A stretch of DNA of 64,000 nucleotides from Pseudomonadota bacterium (GTDB lineage Bacteria; Pseudomonadota; Alphaproteobacteria; Caulobacterales; Caulobacteraceae). The translations under genes were made by a program, and so were the position numbers. The notes beneath the pieces are model-generated. The model was given only the letters and a program-made list of their open reading frames with translations, had not been told where the DNA came from and ran no database searches. Positions 36,046 through 46,890 of this stretch are shown here, one piece after another (the first letter of the stretch is position 1; every line of letters begins with the position of its first letter). The stretch spans positions 244,061 through 308,060 of the forward strand of contig JAIUNU010000005.1 of NCBI GenBank assembly GCA_020161365.1. The letters run 5' to 3'.

Positions 36046-36111
36046 AGCGTCCTGTCAGGTTCGTTTCAGCAGGGAGTGCTATGCTCGCCCGCTAGCCGAA
36101 GGAGACCCGCC

Positions 36112-36765
36112 ATTCGCGTTCTGCTCGTCGAAGATGATCCGGAAATCGCCCGCCGCCTCGCCGCGGCGCTGGCGGAGGCGAGCTTCGTCGTCGAAAGCGC
36201 CAGCGATGGCGAGACGGGCCTGCTGCTGGGGCGAACCAACGACTTCGACGCCGTGGTGCTGGACCTGGGCCTGCCGCGCCTGCCGGGTCTGGAGGTTTTG
36301 AAGCAGTGGCGGCGTGAGGGGCGCGACATGCCGGTGCTGGTGCTGACCGCCCGCGACGCCTGGACAGACCGGGTGGAGGGCCTGAACGCCGGGGCTGACG
36401 ACTATCTGGGCAAGCCCTTCCAGAACGCCGAGGTGGTGGCGCGCCTGCGGGCGCTTACGCGACGCTCGGCGGGCCGGTCGTCGCCGGTGATGCGTCGCGG
36501 CGACATCGTGCTCGACCCCGAGGCCGGGACCGTCCAGCGCGGCGAAGAGGCCGTGGAGCTGACCGCCCGCGAACTGAAAGTGCTGGCCTATCTGATGCAC
36601 CGCGCGGGCCGCGTGGTGTCGCAGGGCGAACTGATCGACCACGTCTACAGCCTGGACGAGACGCGGGAGTCCAACACGATCGAGGTCTATGTCGCCCGGC
36701 TGCGCAAGAAGCTGGGCAAGGACGCGATCCGGACAATCCGGGGCTTGGGATACAAGTTCGCCTGA
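36112..36765 (+). CDS. OmpR/PhoB-type response regulator
   Basis: Two-domain regulator of about 217 aa. The receiver has LLVEDD, phospho-acceptor Asp51 (VVLDLGLP), TAR and KPF. The winged helix has LTARELKVLAYLMHRAGRVV and the ending IRTIRGLGYKFA. The family normally starts M-R-I-L-L-V-E-D-D; here that position is ATT at 36112, seven bases after a good AAGGAG. A GTG at 36076 would add 12 unlikely residues. It overlaps the kinase gene by one base. It probably activates the divergent pump operon. Confidence 0.85.
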   Translation: MRVLLVEDDPEIARRLAAALAEASFVVESASDGETGLLLGRTNDFDAVVLDLGLPRLPGLEVLKQWRREGRDMPVLVLTARDAWTDRVEGLNAGADDYLGKPFQNAEVVARLRALTRRSAGRSSPVMRRGDIVLDPEAGTVQRGEEAVELTARELKVLAYLMHRAGRVVSQGELIDHVYSLDETRESNTIEVYVARLRKKLGKDAIRTIRGLGYKFA

Positions 36766-38123
36766 TGCGCCAGTTGTGGACCAGCTTTCGCACGCGCCTG
36801 ATCGTCGGCGCAGCCGTCTGGATCATCGCCGGCCTCGCCGTCAGCGGCTTTCTGCTGTCGGAACTGTTCAAGGCTCATGTGACCCAGCAGTTCGACGACG
36901 AGCTGCACGGCCACGCCGCCGAGCTGGCGGCGCTGATCGACATCGCGCCGGACGGGCGGCTTTCGTTGCATCGCCGTCTGAGCGATCCCCGCTTCCTGCC
37001 CAAGGATTCCGGCTTCTACTGGCGGGTGGAGGGGGCTGGCGGCCAGGCCCTCACCTCGCCGTCGCTGGCGGGGCGGGACCTGCCTTTGCCTGACCCTTTG
37101 CCTCCGCTCGGGGTCGAGCGGCACGTCTTCGTCGCCGGTCCCTCCGGGCAGCTGAGGCTGGTGGAGCGCTCGGTCGCCAACCCGCACGGCGCGCCCCTGC
37201 GCCTGGGGATCGGCGTGGACCAACGTCTGCTCGACCAGGTGTTGGGACGATTCAACTGGACGCTCTTCCTGTCGCTGACGATCGTCGCCGCAGGCCTGAT
37301 CGGCGCGGCGATGCTGCAGGTCTGGTTTGGCCTGCGCCCGTTGACTCGCATGCGTCACGCGCTGTCGGCCGTTCGCCTGGGCCAGGCGAGCCGTCTGCCG
37401 GAGGACCTTCCCAGCGAGGTGCGCCCCCTGGCGATCGACCTGAACGCCCTGCTCGAAGCCAATCTCGAGATGCTGCGGCGCGCCCGCACCCAGGCCGGCA
37501 ATCTCGCCCACGCGCTGAAGACGCCGCTGGCCATTCTCGTCGACGAGGCCGAGCGGATGCGCGCCGCCGGACAGGGCGAGGCCGCCGAGGTGGTTATCCT
37601 GCAGTGCGAGCGAATGCGCCGGCAGATCGACTATCAGATCGCCCGCGCCCGCGCGGCGGCTCTGAAGCGCGCGCCGGGGGTGGCGGCGGATGTGAAGGCG
37701 ACGCTGGACCCGGTGGTCGCAGCCCTGTCGCGCCTCTACGCGCGCCGGGACGTGTCGTTCGTCGTCGACGACCAGGACCTGCCCATCGTCGCGGTCGACG
37801 CCCAGGATCTCAGCGAGATTCTCGGCAACGTTATCGACAACGCCGGCAAGTGGGCGCGGTCGCGGGCCGAAATCCGCGTGCGGCGCCGAGGCGAGTTCAC
37901 CGAGATCATCATCGACGACGACGGACCCGGCCTGCCGCCGGAAAGCTATGAGCACGTCTTCGGCCTGGGCGAGCGGCTGGACGAGCGGACGCCCGGCCAT
38001 GGCCTGGGGCTGTCGATCGTGCGGGATCTGGTCGGATTGTACGACGGCCACGTCGCGCTGGACCAGGCGCCGCTCGGCGGGCTGCGGGTGATCCTCACCT
38101 TCCCGGCGATAACGAGACTCTAA
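36765..38123 (+). CDS. sensor histidine kinase
   Basis: Membrane kinase of 452 aa. TM1 is at about 11-32, a periplasmic sensor of about 130 residues follows, then TM2 at about 165-187, and a HAMP-like linker. The phospho-acceptor is His249 (NLAHALKTPLAIL) and the ATPase has N, G1 and G2 boxes (NVIDNAGKWA, DDDGPGLP, GHGLGLSI). The sensor shows no Cys or Met cluster typical of copper sensing. It is a PhoQ/CzcS-like arrangement, coupled to the response regulator and expected to sense the substrate of the pump. Confidence 0.88.
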   Translation: MRQLWTSFRTRLIVGAAVWIIAGLAVSGFLLSELFKAHVTQQFDDELHGHAAELAALIDIAPDGRLSLHRRLSDPRFLPKDSGFYWRVEGAGGQALTSPSLAGRDLPLPDPLPPLGVERHVFVAGPSGQLRLVERSVANPHGAPLRLGIGVDQRLLDQVLGRFNWTLFLSLTIVAAGLIGAAMLQVWFGLRPLTRMRHALSAVRLGQASRLPEDLPSEVRPLAIDLNALLEANLEMLRRARTQAGNLAHALKTPLAILVDEAERMRAAGQGEAAEVVILQCERMRRQIDYQIARARAAALKRAPGVAADVKATLDPVVAALSRLYARRDVSFVVDDQDLPIVAVDAQDLSEILGNVIDNAGKWARSRAEIRVRRRGEFTEIIIDDDGPGLPPESYEHVFGLGERLDERTPGHGLGLSIVRDLVGLYDGHVALDQAPLGGLRVILTFPAITRL

Positions 38124-38166
38124 ATCAAACACGTCGAGCGTGACGCCCCCCGCAGCGTCAGGACGG

Positions 38167-38379
38167 TTAAGCGCCGCAGCTCACGCGCGCGAGCCGGGCC
38201 TGCATCCGCTCCCAGGTATTGCGCTTGATCGGCTCGCCGCGGCGCAGCTTGGTCCAGGTGGTTTCGCTGATCCCGTAGATGCGGGTGAGGTGCTCGCGGG
38301 TAATGGCGGGCAGGGCGTTCTTGAGCGTCTCGAAGCGCTCAGCGCTGATGACCACGGTGTCGCTCACACGGGGCTCCAA
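38167..38379 (-). CDS. small helix-turn-helix-like protein
   Basis: Unrecognised 70-aa protein. The stretch [21 protein letters not shown] followed by [18 protein letters not shown] looks like a short DNA-binding helix-turn-helix. It is convergent with the histidine kinase. A GTG five codons in is an alternative start. Real-gene status rests on the coherent sequence; it is not Arg/Ala shadow. Confidence 0.55.
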   Translation of the reverse strand: MEPRVSDTVVISAERFETLKNALPAITREHLTRIYGISETTWTKLRRGEPIKRNTWERMQARLARVSCGA

Positions 38380-38397
38380 CCAGGTGTGAAAGAGGAC

Positions 38398-38435
38398 GCG
38401 GCCGGCGCAAGGGGGGGGGGGGACGCGCCGGCCGC
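38398..38435 (-). terminator. hairpin with 12-G loop
   Basis: Perfect 11-bp arms GCGGCCGGCGC and GCGCCGGCCGC flank a 16-nt loop containing twelve consecutive G (38411-38422). It lies 28 bp past the stop of the minus-strand amidohydrolase. It could terminate that transcript, although no T-tract follows. Confidence 0.45.
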
Positions 38436-38462
38436 TGACGATCGCCGGGAGGCTGGCGATCG

Positions 38463-39947
38463 CTATTCGTGCGCGGCCCCGGCGGGCTTGCGGTAGTCGA
38501 GGGCCGGCGGGCGGTCGCCCAGCATGGCCTTGTAGGCGAAGTTCGGACCCCGGCGCTCGTTGAGCTCGGCCTTGGCCTTCTTGACGATATCGGGGTTGGC
38601 GAACAGGTCCGCGCCGGTCAGGGCCAGGGTCTTGGCGGCGTTGACCGCGCCCTTCACGCCGATCGACGAACCGGCTGCGGCCACGTTCTGCCAGCTATGG
38701 CCGGCCGAGCCGGGCACGAAGGTCGCCGTGCCCAGGCCCACGGTCGGCGTGACCCAGCTGATGTCCGACACGTCGGTCGAGCCGCCGCCGCCCTCCAGCT
38801 CGATCTTGTAGGGCTCGACCGACTTGACCGAGTCGATCGAGGGCGGATTGACCAGCGAGGTCTGGATCTTCTTGGCGAAGGCGATCTCTTCCGGGGTCCA
38901 GGTGATCCCGCCGACCTTGCGCAGATTGGCGTCCATCACGCGGCCCAGCGTGTCGTTGGGCAGCAGGGCGTAGACGCCGCCGGTGATTTCCTTGTCGACC
39001 GTCGTGCCGGTCGCGATGGCCGCGCCCTCTGCCGCCTTCTCGACCCGCGACCAGACGTCCTTGACCACCGCGGGATCGGGGTGGCGGACGTAGTAGTAGA
39101 CCTCGGCGAAGTTGGGCACGACGTTCGGGGCCGTGCCGCCGGCGGTGATCACGTAGTGGATGCGGGTCTTGTCCGGCGTGTGCTCGCGCAGGAAGTTGGT
39201 GGCCACGTCCATGACCTCGACGCCGTCCAGAGCCGAGCGGCCCTTTTCCGGCGCGCCGGCGGCGTGGGCCGACACGCCGTGGAAGCGGAACTTGCCGCTG
39301 ATATTGGCCATCGACACGCCCTGGACGGCCGAGTTGCTGTTGGCCGGGTGCCAGTGCAGCGTGGCGTCGACGTCGTTGAACAGGCCGTCGCGCACGAAAT
39401 AGACCTTGCCCGAGCCGCCTTCCTCGGCGGGCGTGCCGTAGACGCGCAGCTCGCCCTTGATGTTGTTCTTGACCATCCACGCCTTCAGCGCGACGGCCGC
39501 GCCGACCGAGGCCGCGCCGAACAGGTTATGGCCGCAGCCATGGCCCGCGATCTGGCCGGGGATGCCGGTTTTCACCGGATCGGCGGTCTGGGCCAAGCCC
39601 GGCAGGGCGTCGAACTCGGCCAGGATGGCGATGACCGGACCCTCGCCGTTCTTGTAGCTGGCGATGAAGGCCGTCGGTTCGCCCGCCACGCCGGCCTTCA
39701 CCGCGAACCCGGCGGCCTTCAGCTGGTCCTGCAGCAGGGCCGTGCTCTTGGTCTCCTGGTAGCCGACCTCGGCGAAGCCCCAGATCTTCAGGGCGGCGTC
39801 CTGGATGTTGGCCGCGTCGGCGTCGACGAGCTTGAGGATCTGCGCCTTCTCGGCCTCGGGGACGGGCTTGGCGAAGGCGTGCGGCGCCAGAACCCCGCTG
39901 GCCACCGTGGCCGAGAGGAGGGCGAGCTTGAGGGCGGACAGCTTCAT
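38463..39947 (-). CDS. periplasmic M20D amidohydrolase (AbgB-like)
   Basis: Protein of 494 aa resembling p-aminobenzoyl-glutamate hydrolase subunit B. Metal-site landmarks are [33 protein letters not shown] and [20 protein letters not shown]. Unlike AbgB it has a signal peptide ([18 protein letters not shown]...AFA), so it works in the periplasm. GGGGAAA precedes the ATG at 39947; the longer frame upstream is shadow. It is next to the FecR/sigma/TBDR locus and 7 kb from an AbgT transporter, consistent with periplasmic cleavage of an imported amide. Confidence 0.87.
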   Translation of the reverse strand: MKLSALKLALLSATVASGVLAPHAFAKPVPEAEKAQILKLVDADAANIQDAALKIWGFAEVGYQETKSTALLQDQLKAAGFAVKAGVAGEPTAFIASYKNGEGPVIAILAEFDALPGLAQTADPVKTGIPGQIAGHGCGHNLFGAASVGAAVALKAWMVKNNIKGELRVYGTPAEEGGSGKVYFVRDGLFNDVDATLHWHPANSNSAVQGVSMANISGKFRFHGVSAHAAGAPEKGRSALDGVEVMDVATNFLREHTPDKTRIHYVITAGGTAPNVVPNFAEVYYYVRHPDPAVVKDVWSRVEKAAEGAAIATGTTVDKEITGGVYALLPNDTLGRVMDANLRKVGGITWTPEEIAFAKKIQTSLVNPPSIDSVKSVEPYKIELEGGGGSTDVSDISWVTPTVGLGTATFVPGSAGHSWQNVAAAGSSIGVKGAVNAAKTLALTGADLFANPDIVKKAKAELNERRGPNFAYKAMLGDRPPALDYRKPAGAAHE

Positions 39948-40071
39948 TGGACGTTTCCCCGGACTGCAAAAGACCGCGCCACCGGACAATGGAACGGAGG
40001 CGGTCGAACGATAAGACGCAGCTCGCCGCCGCAACCTCACCTTCGGATCGAGAAAACTTGGACCCTGGGCC

Positions 40072-41100
40072 TTAGGCGCCGTGCGCGGGGCGCACCAGCT
40101 CGATGCGCTGGGCGTCGCTGCGACCGACCTCCACCAGGCCATAGGTGCGCAAGGCCGCGACGAAGGCGTCGATCTGGCCGGTCTTGAACACGCCGCTGAC
40201 CGGGGTGGCGGCCAGCACGGGGTCGGAGACGTCCAGCTTGCGCGCCGAAAACCTGTTCATCTCGGCGACGACCGCCGACAGCGGTTCGCCGTCGAAGACG
40301 AGGCGGCCCTGCAGCCAGGCCGCCTCCTTGGCGGTGTCGACGGCGGCGATGATCCAGTCGGCCCGCTCGGCGGCCACGAAGCGCGACCCAGCCGTCATCT
40401 CGACCTGGCGCGGCCCCTTGGGCGAGTCGCCGGCGATCCGGACGCGGCCCTCCACCAGGGTCACCGACAGCTTGCCCGGCTCCAGGCGCACGTCGAACGC
40501 CGTGCCGACGGCGGTGACGGACGTGTCGCCGGCGGCGACGATGAACGGGCGGGTCTTGTCCTTGGCCACCTGGAAATAGGCCTGGCCTCTGACCAGGGTC
40601 AGGCGGCGTTCCCGGCCCCAATGATTGACCCGCACGGCGGAGTCGGTGCTGAGGGTCACGACCGAATTGTCGGCCAGGCGGAACGTCGAGCGCTCGCCCA
40701 CGGCCGTCGAAAACACCGGCTCGTCGGCCACCGGCGCGGCGGGATTTCGGTCGGCGAGCCAACGCCAGCCCACGGCCGCGCCGCCGACGGCGGTGACGAG
40801 GCTGGCCGCCGCCAGGCCCAGGCCGCGCCGGCTGATCAGGCGCGGCCGCGACGCATCCAGGCTCAGCGCGTCGGCCCGCAGGGCGGCGAAGGCGGGATCG
40901 TGCTCGACGCGGGACAGGTCGTTCCAGACGCCGTCCACCGCCTTCCAGGCGTCGGCGTGCCGCGCGTCGGCGTTCAGCCAACGCTGGAAATCGCGTCGCT
41001 CCTGGAGGGAGACATCGCCGGCCTGCAGCCGCGCGAACCAAGTCGCCGCGGCGCTAGCCGGGTCTTCGGGTCTCTCGTGCTCCGACGTTGTCGACGTCAT
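40072..41100 (-). CDS. FecR-type anti-sigma/transducer protein
   Basis: Inner-membrane signal protein of 342 aa. The cytoplasmic N-terminal DUF4880-like domain has ATWFARLQAGDVSLQERRDF and WLNADARHADAW. One TM segment (about residues 93-112) follows, then the FecR domain with GERSTFRLADNSVVTLSTDS and a C-terminal STN-contact region. It overlaps the ECF sigma gene by 47 bp. It would hold the sigma factor until the STN-bearing receptor at 41786 signals ligand. Confidence 0.9.
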   Translation of the reverse strand: MTSTTSEHERPEDPASAAATWFARLQAGDVSLQERRDFQRWLNADARHADAWKAVDGVWNDLSRVEHDPAFAALRADALSLDASRPRLISRRGLGLAAASLVTAVGGAAVGWRWLADRNPAAPVADEPVFSTAVGERSTFRLADNSVVTLSTDSAVRVNHWGRERRLTLVRGQAYFQVAKDKTRPFIVAAGDTSVTAVGTAFDVRLEPGKLSVTLVEGRVRIAGDSPKGPRQVEMTAGSRFVAAERADWIIAAVDTAKEAAWLQGRLVFDGEPLSAVVAEMNRFSARKLDVSDPVLAATPVSGVFKTGQIDAFVAALRTYGLVEVGRSDAQRIELVRPAHGA

Positions 41101-41629
41101 CCTGGTCCCGCAGGCGTTCGTGCAAGTGCCGAAGCGCCTTCATCACGTGTTTCTCGACAGCGCTGACGGAGACACCCAGGCGCTGGGCGACGAGCTTGTA
41201 GCTCATCTCCTCGAAGCGCACGAGGATGAAAACCCGTCGCGTACGTTCCGGCAGCGCGTTCAACGCCGCCATCATGCGCGCCACCTGTTCGCGTCCCTGT
41301 AAGACGCGCTCGGGCGACATTTCATCAACGGGGTGATGCGATTCCTGCAATTCGCAGTGATCGGAGCGGCGGCGGGTGCGATCGCGGCGGCCCCGATCGA
41401 TCAGGACATTGGCCGCCACCTCGAACAGGTAGCCTTCCACATTGTTGACCACCGGCGCCGGCTGCCGCTTCTGGATTCGCAGAAGGACCTCCTGCACGAG
41501 GTCCTCGACATCGGCGGCCGGAGCCCGTCGCGAGAAGAAGGCGCGCAGCGCCGGGATGAAGCGCGCGCCGCTGTCGACGAGGGCCGTTGGCTCCCCCGAC
41601 GTTTTCGGCGTCTTGCCGCCCCAGATCAT
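41054..41629 (-). CDS. ECF sigma factor (FecI-like)
   Basis: RNA polymerase sigma factor of 191 aa. Region 2 has VEDLVQEVLLRIQKR and NVEGYLFEVAANVLIDRGRR. Region 4 has LNALPERTRRVFILVRFEEMSYKLVAQRLGVSVSAVEKHV in two adjacent blocks. It leads the sigma-FecR pair and is divergent from the STN-containing TonB receptor, the classic FecIRA layout. It should activate that receptor and perhaps the second TBDR and AbgT. Confidence 0.92.
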   Translation of the reverse strand: MIWGGKTPKTSGEPTALVDSGARFIPALRAFFSRRAPAADVEDLVQEVLLRIQKRQPAPVVNNVEGYLFEVAANVLIDRGRRDRTRRRSDHCELQESHHPVDEMSPERVLQGREQVARMMAALNALPERTRRVFILVRFEEMSYKLVAQRLGVSVSAVEKHVMKALRHLHERLRDQDDVDNVGARETRRPG

Positions 41630-41785
41630 AACGCTCGCCCCGACATATGACGGTCAGGTGAAATCGTGCGTCCGCCCCTGTCAACCCGCCGCCGGACAAT
41701 GAGCGCGAACGCTCGTGCGCTTTGACCTGTTGCCTAAAGCCTGTGCAGCGCGCGATCCTACGGGGCGGGCGTTGCGGACTTTGAC

Positions 41786-44431
41786 ATGGCCGTCCGTCAA
41801 AATAAGGCATGGTCCGCGCCCTCGACGGTGCGAAATCCACGCCGCCGGGGAGGTCGGGAGTCGCGGGTGGTCAGGTCCAGAGCGTTGGGAGCGTCGCATG
41901 GGCGCGGCCGCCTCACGGCCCTGCTCTGCGCGGCGGCCGTCGGGGCCTTCGCGCCGACCCTCGTCTGGGCGGCGGCCGGTCGGCCGGCGGACGCCTCGCG
42001 TCGCTTCGACCTGCCCGCCCAGCCCCTGAGCCAGGCGCTGAACCAGCTGGCGCTGCGCAGCGATCGCGAAATCCTGTTCTCGCCCAGCCTCACCGTGGGG
42101 CGACGCAGTCCGGCCTTGAGCGGGACCTTCACCGCCGAGCAGGCCCTGACCCGACTGCTGGCCGGTTCAGGCCTGACCTTCCGGCTGGAGGGGCGCAGCT
42201 TTCTGGTGGTGGCGGCGCCCAAGCCGCGTGAGGCGCCGTCGACGCCCGCCTTGCCCGTCGTCCCCCCGACCGATCTGGACGGCCTGGTCGTCACGGCGCT
42301 GAAGCGGTCGAGCCTGGCCCAGCAGACGCCAGTCAGCATGGTGGTCGTGGAAGGCGAGCAGCTGGGCCGGCTGGCGGTGGCCAATCTGGAACAGGCCGCG
42401 CCGCTGCTGCCCGGCCTGAAACTGATCTCCACCGCCTTTGGCCGGCGCCTGGTGCTGCGCGGGGTCTACGGGGCGGGCGAGGCCACGACGGGCCTCTACT
42501 ACGACGAGACCCCGATGACCGGTCCGGTCGGCACGACGGCCGATCCGGGCGTCATGGCGCCGGAGCTGGCCTTGGTCGACCTCGACCGGATCGAACTACT
42601 GCGGGGTCCGCAAGGCACGCTTTACGGGTCGGGGGCCATGGGCGGCGCCCTGCGCGTGCTGTTCAAGCGGCCGGACCTGAGCCAGACCGCCGGCTCGGCG
42701 TCGGTGTCGCTGGCGGGCGCGGCGCATGGCGAACACGCGGCCAGCGGCGCGGTGGTCTTGAACGCCGTCGCGGTTCCCGAGGTGCTGGCGGTGCGCCTGA
42801 CCGCCTATGACCAGCGCCAGCCGGGGGTGATCGACAACGCAAGGCTGGGCCTCTCGAACGTCGACGACTCGCGCGTGCGCGGCGCGCGGCTGGCGGTGCT
42901 GTGGGAGCGGAGCGACCGGCTCTCGGTCCTGGTCTCGGGCGCGCACCAGTCCAGCCATCGCGGCGACATCTCGGCCTGGAACGATACCGCCGGCCCCTGG
43001 CGGACCGTCCACGCCGGCCGCGCGCCGTTCGACGGGGACATCGACCTGGCTTCGGCCGTCGTGAAGTGGCGCGGCGACGCGGTCGACATCACCGCCGTCT
43101 CGTCCTGGTATCGTTGGGATCTGGTGCGGCGGTCCGACTACAGCGGCGTGCTGCTCGGCGAGCGCACCAACGCCGCCGGCTGCATGCGAATGTTCGCGAT
43201 CTCGACGGCCTGTGGCGGCGAGCAGATGGCGCGCTACTCGGCCTATGTCGACAGCGTCTATCCGGCGATCCTGAACCAGCCGGCGGACCTGACCGCACGA
43301 ATCCACGAAGTCCGCGCCGCTTCGGCGGGGGGCGGCCCGCTGCGCTGGAGCCTGGGCGTCTATAGCGAGGTGCGCGAGGACTATATCGACAGCCAGGTTC
43401 GCCACGTCGATCCGGCGACGGGCGGCCTGGTCGAGCCCGCCGTGCTGATCGGGCGGCGGGACATCGAGAACCATCTGTCTCAGCGCGCGGTCTTCGCCGA
43501 GGTCGCCTACACCGTCGCGCCCGCCACCGAGCTGACGGTCGGCGCGCGGCGCTTCGACTATGTCAAGCGCGACCGGGGCGCGGTGCAGGTGGCCAATGTG
43601 ATCTCCGGCACCTGGATGGACTATGCGATCGACGCCAGCAGCCGAGAGCGCGGCTGGAGCCTGAAGGCCCTGGTCAGTCGCGAGTTCGCCCCGGGCCTGT
43701 TCGGCTACGCCCTGGTCTCGCAGGGCTTCCGACCCGGCGGCGTCAATGTGGTGCCGGGCCTTCCCGAAGCCGTGGCTGTCTACCGCTCCGACCGATTGGA
43801 CAACGTCGAACTGGGCGTGAAGGGCCAGAGCGCCGATCGCCGCTTCACGCTGAACCTCGCCCTCTACCGGGCCCGCTGGCGCGACATGCAATACGCCGCC
43901 CAGACCCCGAACCGCGCCTTCAACTACGTGACCAATATTGGAGCCGCGCGCATCCAGGGCCTGGAGGTCGAGGGAACCGCGCGGAAGGTCGCCGGCTGGG
44001 ACTGGGCGGCCAGCCTCACCCTGACCGACGCGCGGCTGACCGCCGACCAGGTGACCAACAGCGCCATCGGCCTGGGACTGCGCGGCGATCGGCTGCCCGT
44101 GGTGCCCAAACTCGCGGGCTCGGCCTCGGCTGAGCGGCGCTGGGCCCTTGGCGACGCCCTGAGGGCGCGACTGCGGTTCGACGTCACCTATGCCGGGCTG
44201 GCGCGCTCGGCCTTCAACGCGGGCAACGCCGACTATCTGAAGATGGGCGGCTATGCGGTGTTCGGGCTTGGCGCAGGCCTGGAGCGGGGAGACTGGAGCG
44301 CCGACCTCGCGGTCGAGAACCTGCTGGACCGGGCCGGACGGGCCTCGGCGGCGCGCAACACCTCGGGACCCGTCGAGTACTTCGGCGTCATGCCGCGCAC
44401 CCTGCGCGTGACGCTCGAGCGTCGCTTCTGA
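41786..44431 (+). CDS. TonB-dependent transducer with STN domain
   Basis: Receptor of up to 881 aa. After a long basic lead and hydrophobic signal (TALLCAAAVGAFAPTLVWA) comes an STN domain at about residues 73-128 (FDLPAQPLSQALNQLALRSD, EQALTRLLAGSGL). Then come a TonB-type LDGLVVTALKRS, a plug with IELLRGPQGTLYGSGAMGGA and a barrel ending LRVTLERRF. The start is uncertain: GTG at 41867 (residue 28) would give a more normal signal peptide. STN contacts FecR, so this receptor should signal through the neighbouring sigma factor. Confidence 0.9.
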   Translation: MAVRQNKAWSAPSTVRNPRRRGGRESRVVRSRALGASHGRGRLTALLCAAAVGAFAPTLVWAAAGRPADASRRFDLPAQPLSQALNQLALRSDREILFSPSLTVGRRSPALSGTFTAEQALTRLLAGSGLTFRLEGRSFLVVAAPKPREAPSTPALPVVPPTDLDGLVVTALKRSSLAQQTPVSMVVVEGEQLGRLAVANLEQAAPLLPGLKLISTAFGRRLVLRGVYGAGEATTGLYYDETPMTGPVGTTADPGVMAPELALVDLDRIELLRGPQGTLYGSGAMGGALRVLFKRPDLSQTAGSASVSLAGAAHGEHAASGAVVLNAVAVPEVLAVRLTAYDQRQPGVIDNARLGLSNVDDSRVRGARLAVLWERSDRLSVLVSGAHQSSHRGDISAWNDTAGPWRTVHAGRAPFDGDIDLASAVVKWRGDAVDITAVSSWYRWDLVRRSDYSGVLLGERTNAAGCMRMFAISTACGGEQMARYSAYVDSVYPAILNQPADLTARIHEVRAASAGGGPLRWSLGVYSEVREDYIDSQVRHVDPATGGLVEPAVLIGRRDIENHLSQRAVFAEVAYTVAPATELTVGARRFDYVKRDRGAVQVANVISGTWMDYAIDASSRERGWSLKALVSREFAPGLFGYALVSQGFRPGGVNVVPGLPEAVAVYRSDRLDNVELGVKGQSADRRFTLNLALYRARWRDMQYAAQTPNRAFNYVTNIGAARIQGLEVEGTARKVAGWDWAASLTLTDARLTADQVTNSAIGLGLRGDRLPVVPKLAGSASAERRWALGDALRARLRFDVTYAGLARSAFNAGNADYLKMGGYAVFGLGAGLERGDWSADLAVENLLDRAGRASAARNTSGPVEYFGVMPRTLRVTLERRF

Positions 44432-44528
44432 GCGGCGGGCTTTTTCCGTCCGGCGGGTGAGGGACCGCCTCGGGCTTGCGTCTGATCCTACAGGCCGCCG
44501 TCGAGCGGACCGACAAGAGGGGATCAAG

Positions 44529-46832
<2,304 letters not shown>

Positions 46833-46839
46833 TCCTCCA

Positions 46840-46870
46840 GACGGGCGGACCCAGGGTCCGCCCGTCGTTT
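46840..46870. terminator. bidirectional terminator
   Basis: 12-bp perfect stem (GACGGGCGGACC / GGTCCGCCCGTC) with loop CAG, followed by GTTT. It lies between the second TBDR and the convergent AbgT gene. Confidence 0.7.
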
Positions 46871-46890
46871 CAGATGGATCCCGCCATTCG

